A stretch of 5,136 bases of DNA from Methanosphaera sp. (GTDB lineage Archaea; Methanobacteriota; Methanobacteria; Methanobacteriales; Methanobacteriaceae), in NCBI GenBank assembly GCA_013330915.1, contig DUHK01000062.1, positions 12,437 to 17,572 of the forward strand, read 5' to 3'. Every line of letters starts with the position of its first letter. Position 1 is the stretch's first letter. Of the stretch, positions 1 through 4,835 are shown one piece after another. The notes under the pieces are model-generated. The model saw nothing but the letters and a program-made list of their open reading frames with translations. It had not been told where the DNA came from and ran no database searches. Both the position numbers and the translations under genes were made by a program.

Positions 1-1608
1 GAAGATGGTTCAGTAGCATTCGGTTCAGCATACCACAACTGGGGTATTAACGTACCACACATGTTAAAAACAAACATAACATTCAAAGATATCATCGCAT
101 ACTGTAACGAAGATAACCAAAAAGAATTAGCACAAAAAATTAAAATCGAAGAAGTTATCTTAGGAATGGTAGTAGAACACTTACCAAGTCCAAAAGTTGC
201 ACAAGCATACAGAATTCCTAAAGTATGGTCCGGAGATATCGAAAGTGTAGAAGGACAAGGTATGATCAACACTGATTCAACCAGTCCATTAGCAGTAATG
301 GTAACAGACGTAAGTATCGATAAACACGCAGGTGAAATTGCAACCGGACGTGTATATGGTGGATCAATCGAAAAAGGTTCAGAAATATTCTTCGTAGGTT
401 CAATGAGCAAAGCAAGAACCCAACAAGTTGGAGTATATATGGGACCTGAAAGAATCAACACAGATGCAGTACCAGCAGGTAACATTGTAGCAATTACAGG
501 AGCAAGAGGAGCTGTAGCAGGGGAAACCATCACAGATGCAGATCACAACATTGCACCATTCGAAAGTTTAGAACACATATCTGAACCAGTAGTTACAGTA
601 GCAGTAGAAGCTAAAAACACCAAAGACTTACCAAAACTTATTGAAGTACTCAGACAAGTAAGTAAAGAAGACCCTACTATCAGAGTAGAAATTAACGAAG
701 AAACCGGTGAACACTTATTAGCTGGTATGGGTGAATTACACTTAGAAGTTATGATTTACAGAATCAACGAAAAAGGTGTGGAAGTAGATACCTCTGAACC
801 TATTGTAGTATACAGAGAAACAATTGCCGGTAACGCAACAAATGTAGAAGGTAAATCACCTAACAAACATAACAGATTCTACATTGATGTAGAACCTTTA
901 TCTGATGAGTTAATGAACGCAATCGATGAAGGTATAATCAATGAAGGAAGAGTAAAAGGTAAAGAAGAAGCTAAAGTATTCCAAGAAGCTGGAATGGATA
1001 AAGACGAAGCAAAACGTGTATGGGATGTATACAAACACTGTGTATTCGTAAACCAAACCCGTGGTATTCAATACTTAGCAGAAATCAAAGAATTACTCCT
1101 TGAAGGATTTGAATCAGCACTTGAAAGTGGTCCATTAGCAAACGAAAAAGCAATGGGATTAAGAGTTAACCTCATGGATGCAAAACTCCACGAAGACGCA
1201 GTACACCGTGGACCTGCACAAATTTTACCTGCTATCAGAAAAGCTGTATACGGTGCAATGATGTTAGCACAACCAACATTAATGGAACCTATGCAAAGAG
1301 TATACATAAGCGTACCTCAAGACTACATGGGTGCAGCAACTCGTGAAGTACAAAACAGAAGAGGACAAATTGTGGAAATGGGTCAAGAAGGAGACATGTC
1401 CACAATTGAATCCAAAGTACCTGTAGCAGAAATGTTCGGATTTGCTGGAGACATTCGTTCAGCAGCAGAAGGACGTTGTATCTGGTCAACAGAAAACTCC
1501 GGATTTGAAAGAATTCCAAGAGAATTACAAAATCAAATCGTAAGAGAAATTCGTGAAAGAAAAGGTTTAAGTCCAGAACCATATGGACCAGACCACTACT
1601 TAGGATAA
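1..1608 (+). CDS. fusA: Translation elongation factor EF-2 (aEF-2), C-terminal 535 residues, 5' end outside window
   Basis: This GTPase drives ribosomal translocation after peptide-bond formation, in the cytoplasm. The frame is open from base 1, and the residues before the Met at 61 (EDGSVAFGSAYHNWG...) already match archaeal EF-2, so that Met is internal. About 195 residues, including P-loop and switch regions, lie upstream, judging by the usual length of about 730. Visible parts, numbered from base 1: end of the G/G' region; domain II from about residue 92 (SPLAVMVTDVSIDKHAGE); domain III from about 196 (PVVTVAVEAKNTKDLPKL); domain IV; domain V from about 427 (LMEPMQRVYISVPQDYMGA). Domain IV carries HEDAVHRGPAQILP, whose second His (residue 402, codon 1204-1206) is the expected diphthamide site. 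This excludes a bacterial EF-G. The C-terminus PYGPDHYLG is also typical. Codon use is strongly A/T-ending and uniform, as expected for a highly expressed gene. The family call is certain. Confidence 0.98.
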   Translation, partial: EDGSVAFGSAYHNWGINVPHMLKTNITFKDIIAYCNEDNQKELAQKIKIEEVILGMVVEHLPSPKVAQAYRIPKVWSGDIESVEGQGMINTDSTSPLAVMVTDVSIDKHAGEIATGRVYGGSIEKGSEIFFVGSMSKARTQQVGVYMGPERINTDAVPAGNIVAITGARGAVAGETITDADHNIAPFESLEHISEPVVTVAVEAKNTKDLPKLIEVLRQVSKEDPTIRVEINEETGEHLLAGMGELHLEVMIYRINEKGVEVDTSEPIVVYRETIAGNATNVEGKSPNKHNRFYIDVEPLSDELMNAIDEGIINEGRVKGKEEAKVFQEAGMDKDEAKRVWDVYKHCVFVNQTRGIQYLAEIKELLLEGFESALESGPLANEKAMGLRVNLMDAKLHEDAVHRGPAQILPAIRKAVYGAMMLAQPTLMEPMQRVYISVPQDYMGAATREVQNRRGQIVEMGQEGDMSTIESKVPVAEMFGFAGDIRSAAEGRCIWSTENSGFERIPRELQNQIVREIRERKGLSPEPYGPDHYLG

Positions 1609-1641
1609 GTATACTCCTTTCACGTATACTTCTTTTTTTTT
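1607..1641 (+). terminator. Stem-loop plus T-run over the fusA stop codon
   Basis: AAGTATAC (1607-1614) pairs perfectly with GTATACTT (1624-1631), leaving a 9-base loop, and is followed by nine T (1633-1641). The first two stem bases are the last two of the TAA stop. Archaeal termination mainly needs a T-run in the non-template strand, which is present. Whether the hairpin contributes to termination, or fixes or protects the 3' end, is inference. It separates fusA from the next unit. Confidence 0.65.
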
Positions 1642-1689
1642 AAAAACTTAACCTCCAATAAAAAAAACTGCTTTTTATTTAACCATTAC

Positions 1690-1699
1690 TTTATAAATA
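1690..1699 (+). promoter_or_regulatory. TATA box (box A) for the DUF3795-type gene
   Basis: TTTATAAATA resembles the methanogen box A. A start of transcription about 25 bases downstream would fall near 1720, giving a leader of roughly 35 bases before the TTG start. No clear purine-rich BRE is seen upstream. It lies between the fusA T-run and the ribosome-binding site, so the gene probably has its own transcript. Confidence 0.5.
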
Positions 1700-1737
1700 T
1701 AGTATTGTAATATTGTTCTTAGTATTATATGATAACA

Positions 1738-1744
1738 AGGGAGT
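1738..1744 (+). promoter_or_regulatory. Ribosome-binding site that sets the TTG start at 1754
   Basis: The AAGGGAGT stretch is a partial match to the archaeal Shine-Dalgarno sequence and lies 10 bases before TTG 1754. No ATG or GTG in this frame lies nearby, so TTG is the only sensible start. Confidence 0.55.
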
Positions 1745-1753
1745 ATAATCATA

Positions 1754-2332
1754 TTGACTAAAGAATTTAAACGTGATAATTTATTGTTTTCTCTTTGCGG
1801 TTTGAACTGTAGTTTATGTCCAATGTTTGTTACAAAAAAATGTGCAGGCTGTATCGAAGGCAGTATGTGTTATAATATCTGTGACATAGCGCCATGCAGT
1901 ATAGAACATCATGGTGTGGATTACTGTTTTGAATGAGAGGAATACCCATGTAAAAAATATGATGGTATAAATCAACATGATTCTGTAATGACTCATATAA
2001 ATCAATTAATAGACATGGAAAAAGCAAAAAATATGGGTGTTGAAAAATATAATCAACAACAGAGACAAAAAGTACAAATATTGCATGAATTCCTGGAAAA
2101 CTATAATTATGGAAATGATAATGAATTGTTTTTTTGTACAGCAGTAAATCTACTGCCACTAACTGATCTGTTTGAGATAATTGAAAGTGTGGAAAAATAT
2201 ACTATCAATATGGCCCTGAAAGAAAAATATGGTTATCTTAAGCACAAACTGTTTGAATATGCAAATAACAGTAACATAAACATAGAATTACGTAAGAGCA
2301 AATATAATAAGGCAAAAATAATCTTCTTTTAA
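1754..2332 (+). pseudogene. DUF3795-type Cys-rich protein, reading frame interrupted by in-frame TGA (1934-1936)
   Basis: Read through the TGA, this frame gives 192 codons resembling the small DUF3795 proteins common in methanogens and anaerobes, which have unknown function and presumably bind metal through cysteines. The N-terminal half has Cys at 15, 19, 22, 30, 33, 39, 43, 48 and 58 (LCGLNCSLCP, KKCAGC). It stops at TGA codon 61 after GVDYCFE. The same frame continues at once with EEYPCKKYDG (Cys 66), and later FFCTAVNLLPL (Cys 128), then a charged C-terminus. As I recall the family, the motif is YCF-x-C-x-EYPC, so TGA stands where Cys is expected. One base change (TGT or TGC to TGA) explains it. 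The rest, 131 codons, has no stop despite the AT-rich DNA, so the lesion is recent or the codon is read through. The ATG at 1988 has no Shine-Dalgarno, so a separate downstream gene is unlikely. The family call is from memory and good; pseudogene versus recoded gene is open. Confidence 0.75.
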
Positions 2333-2347
2333 TCTTTTTATTTTTTT
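2333..2347 (+). terminator. T-rich terminator after the DUF3795-type gene
   Basis: Immediately after the TAA at 2330-2332 come T-runs of 5 and 7 (2335-2339, 2341-2347), with more T-rich sequence to 2358. This fits an archaeal U-tract terminator. Unlike the three translation genes here, no inverted repeat spans this stop codon. Confidence 0.5.
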
Positions 2348-2370
2348 CATATATTTTTCCTTAAATAATA

Positions 2371-2388
2371 AAACTTAAAGTATATAAA
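2371..2388 (+). promoter_or_regulatory. Candidate promoter (BRE plus TATA box) for the region upstream of tuf
   Basis: TATATAAA (2381-2388) follows the purine-rich AAACTTAAAG (2371-2380), a reasonable BRE/box A pair. Transcription would start near 2410. If it drives tuf, the leader is about 300 bases and includes all the inverted repeats at 2483-2665. It could instead drive a separate small RNA. A second, closer candidate for tuf is TTATAAATC at 2626-2634. Confidence 0.45.
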
Positions 2389-2482
2389 GGATAACAAATA
2401 TATATTATAATTACTATAATACAATTATTATGTACTAGATTTCATACAGGAAATTTAGATTAGATGTAATTAAAGATAATAA

Positions 2483-2566
2483 AAAGAAATATATTACTTG
2501 CAAGGGAATATAACTATTCCCTGTTATATTTCTTTGTAGTACTGTATCAGTACAATATATTTCTTT
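2483..2566 (+). ncRNA. Possible structured RNA: three-way junction with a competing strand
   Basis: A 13-bp stem forms between 2483-2495 and 2554-2566 (AAAGAAATATATT with AATATATTTCTTT). It encloses two perfect hairpins: AGGGAATA/TATTCCCT (2503-2510 with 2515-2522, loop TAAC) and GTACTG/CAGTAC (2539-2544 with 2548-2553, loop TAT). The linker between them, TATATTTCTTT (2525-2535), repeats the 3' strand of the outer stem. It can therefore pair with 2483-2493 instead (11 bp). The region lies in gene-free DNA downstream of a TATA box and upstream of tuf. It could be a tuf leader element or an independent small RNA. I recognise no known RNA family, and the AT-rich outer stem could partly be chance. 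Confidence 0.35.
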
Positions 2567-2589
2567 ATTACAATGTTAGAGGACGCACT

Positions 2590-2607
2590 CTAGATAAATA
2601 TATCTAG
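2590..2607 (+). repeat. Inverted repeat (hairpin) upstream of tuf
   Basis: CTAGATA (2590-2596) and TATCTAG (2601-2607) form a 7-bp stem with a 4-base loop. It shares bases with two alternatives: TAGAG/CTCTA (2577-2581 with 2588-2592) and AGCAA/TTGCT (2606-2610 with 2616-2620). Not all three can form at once. Function is unknown. Confidence 0.4.
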
Positions 2608-2626
2608 CAATCGGCTTGCTAACGAT

Positions 2627-2665
2627 TATAAATCACACTATTAAAAAAATAGTACTTGATTTATA
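2627..2665 (+). repeat. Two-part hairpin just upstream of tuf
   Basis: An outer 8-bp stem, TATAAATC (2627-2634) with GATTTATA (2658-2665), and an inner 6-bp stem, ACTATT (2637-2642) with AATAGT (2648-2653), are separated by a small internal loop (AC against ACTT). The terminal loop is five A. The hairpin ends 30 bases before the tuf Shine-Dalgarno site. Its 5' arm is also a possible TATA box, so it may be a promoter rather than an RNA structure. Confidence 0.4.
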
Positions 2666-2694
2666 GATTATATTCAAATACATGTTTTAAATAT

Positions 2695-2699
2695 GGAGG
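2695..2699 (+). promoter_or_regulatory. tuf ribosome-binding site
   Basis: GGAGG ends 7 bases before ATG 2707. This fixes the start there rather than at the upstream in-frame TTG at 2656, which would add 17 residues unlike any EF-1A N-terminus. Confidence 0.9.
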
Positions 2700-2706
2700 A
2701 AATATA

Positions 2707-3948
2707 ATGGCAAAAGATAAAACTCATATGAATTTAGCAGTAATTGGTCACGTAGACCACGGAAAATCAACATTAGTAGGACACCTTTTATTATTATCAG
2801 GTGCAATTGCAGAACAGCAATTAGATGAAGGAGAAGACAAATTCAGATTTGTTATGGACAAACTCGGAGAAGAAAGAGAAAGAGGGGTAACCATCGATCT
2901 CGCTCACGAAAAATTCGAAACCAAAAAATACGAATACACTGTAGTAGATTGTCCTGGTCACCGTGACTTTGTTAAAAACATGATTACAGGTGCTTCACAA
3001 GCAGACGCAGCTGTATTAGTAGTAGCAGCAAACGACGGTGTAATGCCACAAACAAAAGAACACATCTTTTTATCCAGAACATTAGGTATCAACCAACTTA
3101 TCGTCGGTATTAACAAAATGGATTTAGTAGACTACTCCGAAGACAAATACAACGAACTCAAAGAAGAAGTAGGAAACTTAATCAAAACAATCGGATTCAA
3201 CCCTAAAGATGTACCTTTCATACCATTATCTGCATTTGAAGGAGATAACATCACTGAAAAATCCTCAAACACACCATGGTACAAAGGAAACACTTTAATT
3301 GAAGAATTAGACTTATTCAAAGAACCAGATAAACCAATCGACTTACCTTTAAGATTACCTATTCAAGATGTATACTCAATTACTGGTGTAGGTACAGTAC
3401 CTGTAGGAAGAATCGAAACCGGTGTCTTAAAAACAGCAGAAACCGTTGCATTTGAACCAGCAGGAGTAACTGGAGAAGTTAAATCTATCGAAATGCACCA
3501 CGAAGTATTACCAACCGCAGAACCTGGGGACAACGTTGGATTCAACGTAAGAGGTGTAGGTAAAAACGATATTAAACGTGGAGACGTAGCAGGAACAACC
3601 CAAAACCCTCCTAGTGTAGCAAAAGAATTCAAAGCACAAATTGTTGTATTACAACACCCTGGTGTTATCACAGTTGGTTACACACCTGTATTCCACGCAC
3701 ACACATCACAAGTTGCATGTACTTTCTTATCCTTAGATGCAAAATTAGACCCAGCAACCGGTCAACCTAAAGAAGAAAACCCTGACTTCCTTAAAACAGG
3801 GGATGCAGCTTACGTAACCATTAAACCTACAAAACCTATGGTTATCGAAAAAATCAAAGAAATCCCTCACATGGGAAGATTCGCTATCCGTGATATGGGT
3901 CAAACCGTAGCAGCAGGTATGTGTATCGACATTACCGTCGCAAAATAA
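2707..3948 (+). CDS. tuf: Translation elongation factor 1-alpha (aEF-1A, archaeal EF-Tu)
   Basis: This GTPase carries aminoacyl-tRNA to the ribosomal A site as a ternary complex with GTP. The product has 413 residues, as expected for Methanobacteriales. All GTPase motifs are intact: G1 GHVDHGKS (14-21), G2 Thr 62 in ERGVTIDLAH, G3 DCPGH (81-85), G4 NKMD (136-139) and G5 SA (175-176). The G domain runs to about residue 215. The beta-barrel domain 2 (around DVYSITGVGTVPVGRIETG) and domain 3 (GVITVGYTPVFHAHTSQVAC to the end) bind tRNA. The archaeal signature ERERGVTIDLAH rules out bacterial EF-Tu. The start at ATG 2707 is supported by GGAGG 7 bases upstream and gives the typical MAKDKTHMN N-terminus. 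It belongs to the EF-2/EF-1A/S10 cluster but stands 374 bases after the preceding gene, so its own promoter is likely. Codon use matches fusA. No defect is seen. Confidence 0.99.
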   Translation: MAKDKTHMNLAVIGHVDHGKSTLVGHLLLLSGAIAEQQLDEGEDKFRFVMDKLGEERERGVTIDLAHEKFETKKYEYTVVDCPGHRDFVKNMITGASQADAAVLVVAANDGVMPQTKEHIFLSRTLGINQLIVGINKMDLVDYSEDKYNELKEEVGNLIKTIGFNPKDVPFIPLSAFEGDNITEKSSNTPWYKGNTLIEELDLFKEPDKPIDLPLRLPIQDVYSITGVGTVPVGRIETGVLKTAETVAFEPAGVTGEVKSIEMHHEVLPTAEPGDNVGFNVRGVGKNDIKRGDVAGTTQNPPSVAKEFKAQIVVLQHPGVITVGYTPVFHAHTSQVACTFLSLDAKLDPATGQPKEENPDFLKTGDAAYVTIKPTKPMVIEKIKEIPHMGRFAIRDMGQTVAAGMCIDITVAK

Positions 3949-3978
3949 GTAAATTAACTTTTACTTATTAATTTTTTT
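3944..3978 (+). terminator. Stem-loop plus T-run over the tuf stop codon
   Basis: AATAAGTAAA (3944-3953) pairs perfectly with TTTACTTATT (3960-3969), loop TTAACT, followed by a run of seven T (3972-3978). The TAA stop (3946-3948) lies inside the 5' arm. The design matches that after fusA. The T-run is the likely terminator; the role of the stem is inferred. Confidence 0.65.
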
Positions 3979-3980
3979 CT

Positions 3981-4061
3981 ATCGACCCATGTTAACTAAT
4001 TTTATCACATTATTTTAGAAACATATTTTAAGACATGTTATATTGATAGTTCATGGTCGAT
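3981..4061 (+). repeat. Long bulged inverted repeat between tuf and rpsJ
   Basis: Reading inward, ATCGACC, ATG and AACTA in 3981-3998 are complementary to TAGTT, CAT and GGTCGAT in 4047-4061. That is 15 base pairs interrupted only by an extra C and an extra TT on the 5' arm. The 48-base interior (3999-4046) is AT-rich and holds the candidate rpsJ TATA boxes. As RNA it would be a long hairpin ending 17 bases before the rpsJ Shine-Dalgarno site. Function is unknown. Confidence 0.5.
4038..4044 (+). promoter_or_regulatory. Possible TATA box for rpsJ
   Basis: TTATATT lies about 50 bases before the rpsJ start, which would place the transcript start near 4065 and give a leader of about 30 bases. 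Another AT-rich candidate is ACATATTTTAAG at 4021-4032. The match is weak, and cotranscription from tuf cannot be excluded, although a T-run lies between the genes. Confidence 0.3.
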
Positions 4062-4078
4062 TTTTAGATTATTTATTT

Positions 4079-4084
4079 GGGGAG
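4079..4084 (+). promoter_or_regulatory. rpsJ ribosome-binding site
   Basis: GGGGAG lies 9 bases, all but one T, before ATG 4094. It selects this ATG over the upstream in-frame start at 4043. Confidence 0.85.
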
Positions 4085-4093
4085 ATTTTTTTT

Positions 4094-4402
4094 ATGAACA
4101 AAGCTAGAATTAAATTAACAGGTACCGACCCAGAAAAAATTGCTGATGTTTGTAACCAACTTAAAAAAATAGCAGAAAGAACTGGTGTCGACTTATCAGG
4201 TCCTATTCCTTTACCAACTAAAAAATTAGTTGTACCAACCAGAAAAAGTCCTGATGGTGAAGGTAAAGCAACATGGGAAAAATGGGAATTAAGAATTCAC
4301 AAACGTCTTGTAGGTATTGAAGCTGATGAAAGAGCTATGAGACAAGTAATGAAAGTTAATGTTCCTGATAATGTAAGTATCGAAATAGAACTTAAAAATT
4401 AA
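4094..4402 (+). CDS. rpsJ: 30S ribosomal protein uS10
   Basis: uS10 is a 30S head protein near the A/P-site side, assembling with uS3 and uS14; its long loop contacts 16S rRNA. The product has 102 residues, the usual archaeal length, and starts MNKARIKLTGTDPEKI. The strongly conserved middle, SGPIPLPTKKLVVPTRKSPDG, covers the extended loop, followed by WEKWELRIHKRLVGI in the C-terminal half. The ATG is chosen because GGGGAG sits 9 bases upstream and because the 17 residues added by an earlier start do not look like S10. It follows tuf, as in other Methanobacteriales, with a 145-base spacer that contains a T-run and a long inverted repeat, so it may have its own promoter. Codon use matches fusA and tuf. 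No abnormality is seen. Confidence 0.98.
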   Translation: MNKARIKLTGTDPEKIADVCNQLKKIAERTGVDLSGPIPLPTKKLVVPTRKSPDGEGKATWEKWELRIHKRLVGIEADERAMRQVMKVNVPDNVSIEIELKN

Positions 4403-4471
4403 ATCTATTAGAAAACTATATATGTTATTACTATCAAAGTTAGTAATAGATTTATAGTATTATTTTTTTTT
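4400..4471 (+). terminator. rpsJ 3' inverted repeat and T-run, with a competing inner hairpin
   Basis: An 11-bp perfect inverted repeat, 4400-4410 with 4444-4454 (TAAATCTATTA with TAATAGATTTA), starts at the first base of the rpsJ TAA stop. A run of nine T follows (4463-4471). Inside, TATTACTA (4426-4433) pairs with TAGTAATA (4441-4448), loop TCAAAGT; it shares 4444-4448 with the outer stem, so only one can form. The T-run is a likely terminator of rpsJ before the tRNA gene. Confidence 0.55.
4413..4424 (+). promoter_or_regulatory. Candidate TATA box for the tRNA-Ser gene
   Basis: AAACTATATATG is a fair box A match about 60 bases before the tRNA. It predicts a start near 4445 and a 5' leader of about 35 bases for RNase P to remove. 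It sits in the loop of the rpsJ 3' inverted repeat, so terminator and promoter would overlap. Confidence 0.4.
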
Positions 4472-4480
4472 ATTAAAGAT

Positions 4481-4564
4481 GCCGAGATAGCAAAGCCAGG
4501 TAATGCGCCGGACTTGAGATCCGGTGGGCAGTCGCCCGCATGGGTTCGAATCCCATTCTCGGCG
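4481..4564 (+). tRNA. tRNA-Ser (anticodon UGA)
   Basis: The 84-base gene folds as a type II tRNA. The acceptor stem is GCCGAGA (4481-4487) with TCTCGGC (4557-4563). The D stem is GCA/TGC (4490-4492 with 4504-4506). The anticodon stem is CCGGA/TCCGG (4508-4512 with 4520-4524) around the 7-base loop CTTGAGA, anticodon TGA at 4515-4517, reading UCA. The long variable arm is GGGC/GCCC (4526-4529 with 4534-4537), and the T arm is ATGGG/CCCAT (4540-4544 with 4552-4556) with loop TTCGAAT. The discriminator is G (4564), as in archaeal serine tRNAs; leucine tRNAs have A there. CCA is not encoded, since CTA follows. There is no intron. Confidence 0.97.
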
Positions 4565-4765
4565 CTAATTATTTTGAATTAATTTATTTTTATTTTATCA
4601 TGTTATTTTTATAAATGATAAATTTTTTATTAGATTATTATTTTCTTTATTATTTAATGTTTTTTGATAAAATTTTTATAAGTTTCCTATTTTTAATAAT
4701 AGTTAATAAATATTTTATATTATTTGTTTATATTTTTATTATTTTTACTAAACAATTAACAATTA
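4565..4765. other. T-rich intergenic DNA without a supported gene
   Basis: Almost only A and T, with many T-runs on the + strand. A frame opening at ATG 4615 gives a hydrophobic 83-residue product rich in Ile, Phe, Leu and Tyr, which is what such T-rich DNA encodes by default. It lacks a Shine-Dalgarno site and runs through the promoter elements at 4766-4835. I see no gene here. Confidence 0.7.
4583..4596 (+). terminator. T-rich terminator after tRNA-Ser
   Basis: Runs of five and four T (4587-4591, 4593-4596) begin about 20 bases after the tRNA and fit an archaeal T-tract terminator. The following DNA to 4760 stays extremely T-rich, so the exact end cannot be set. Confidence 0.4.
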
Positions 4766-4773
4766 TTTATATA
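4766..4773 (+). promoter_or_regulatory. TATA box upstream of the 4836 reading frame
   Basis: TTTATATA is an excellent match to the methanogen box A. Transcription would start near 4795, at the end of the adjacent palindrome, leaving a leader of about 40 bases. Confidence 0.6.
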
Positions 4774-4783
4774 CTCCAATATA

Positions 4784-4797
4784 CAAAGTATACTTTG
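4784..4797. promoter_or_regulatory. Perfect 14-bp palindrome, operator-like
   Basis: CAAAGTATACTTTG reads the same on both strands and starts 10 bases after the TATA box, covering the stretch up to the predicted transcript start. Archaeal repressors of the bacterial helix-turn-helix type often bind palindromes at this place to block RNA polymerase. Operator function is inference. Confidence 0.45.
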
Positions 4798-4814
4798 AAA
4801 AAAGAAATTTTTTC
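4797..4814 (+). repeat. Hairpin with GAAA loop in the 4836 leader
   Basis: GAAAAAA (4797-4803) pairs with TTTTTTC (4808-4814) around GAAA. It directly abuts the palindrome and shares G4797 with it. It lies 8 bases before the Shine-Dalgarno site. It could also be chance in such A/T-run DNA. Confidence 0.35.
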
Positions 4815-4822
4815 TAACCTAT

Positions 4823-4827
4823 GGAGG
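4823..4827 (+). promoter_or_regulatory. Shine-Dalgarno site before TTG 4836
   Basis: GGAGG ends 8 bases before TTG 4836, a good distance. It is the strongest reason to think something is, or once was, translated here. Confidence 0.55.
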
Positions 4828-4835
4828 ATGGGTAA

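Noticed and set aside
1068..1582. Two minus-strand frames (1068-1307 and 1289-1582)
   Set aside because: They lie opposite the conserved EF-2 domains IV and V and look like translations of its complement.
61..1608. Start of the first gene at ATG 61
   Set aside because: The frame is open to base 1 and the upstream residues already match EF-2; the Met is internal.
1814..2159. Two minus-strand frames opposite the DUF3795-type gene
   Set aside because: The + strand carries the family motif; the minus products are low-complexity and lack start signals.
1988..2332. Independent 114-residue gene starting at ATG 1988
   Set aside because: It is in the same frame as the part before the TGA, continues its family match, and has no Shine-Dalgarno site.
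2403..2421. AT-only hairpin TATTATA/TATAATA near the possible transcript start
   Set aside because: Seven pairs of A and T only, in DNA of this composition, are expected by chance.
2333..2580. Archaeal SECIS element for the in-frame TGA
   Set aside because: None of the hairpins shows the GAA-against-A internal loop with a short GC stem.
2656..2706. 17-residue N-terminal extension of EF-1A from TTG 2656
   Set aside because: GGAGG is placed for ATG 2707, and the extension does not resemble EF-1A; it also overlaps the hairpin arm.
3132..3671. Minus-strand frames inside tuf (3132-3320, 3363-3671)
   Set aside because: They are shadows of the conserved EF-1A coding sequence.
4043..4093. Extended rpsJ start at 4043
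   Set aside because: GGGGAG points to ATG 4094 and the family length of 102 residues agrees.
4481..4564. tRNA-Leu, because of the type II shape
   Set aside because: The 7-base loop centres on TGA and the discriminator is G, both pointing to serine.
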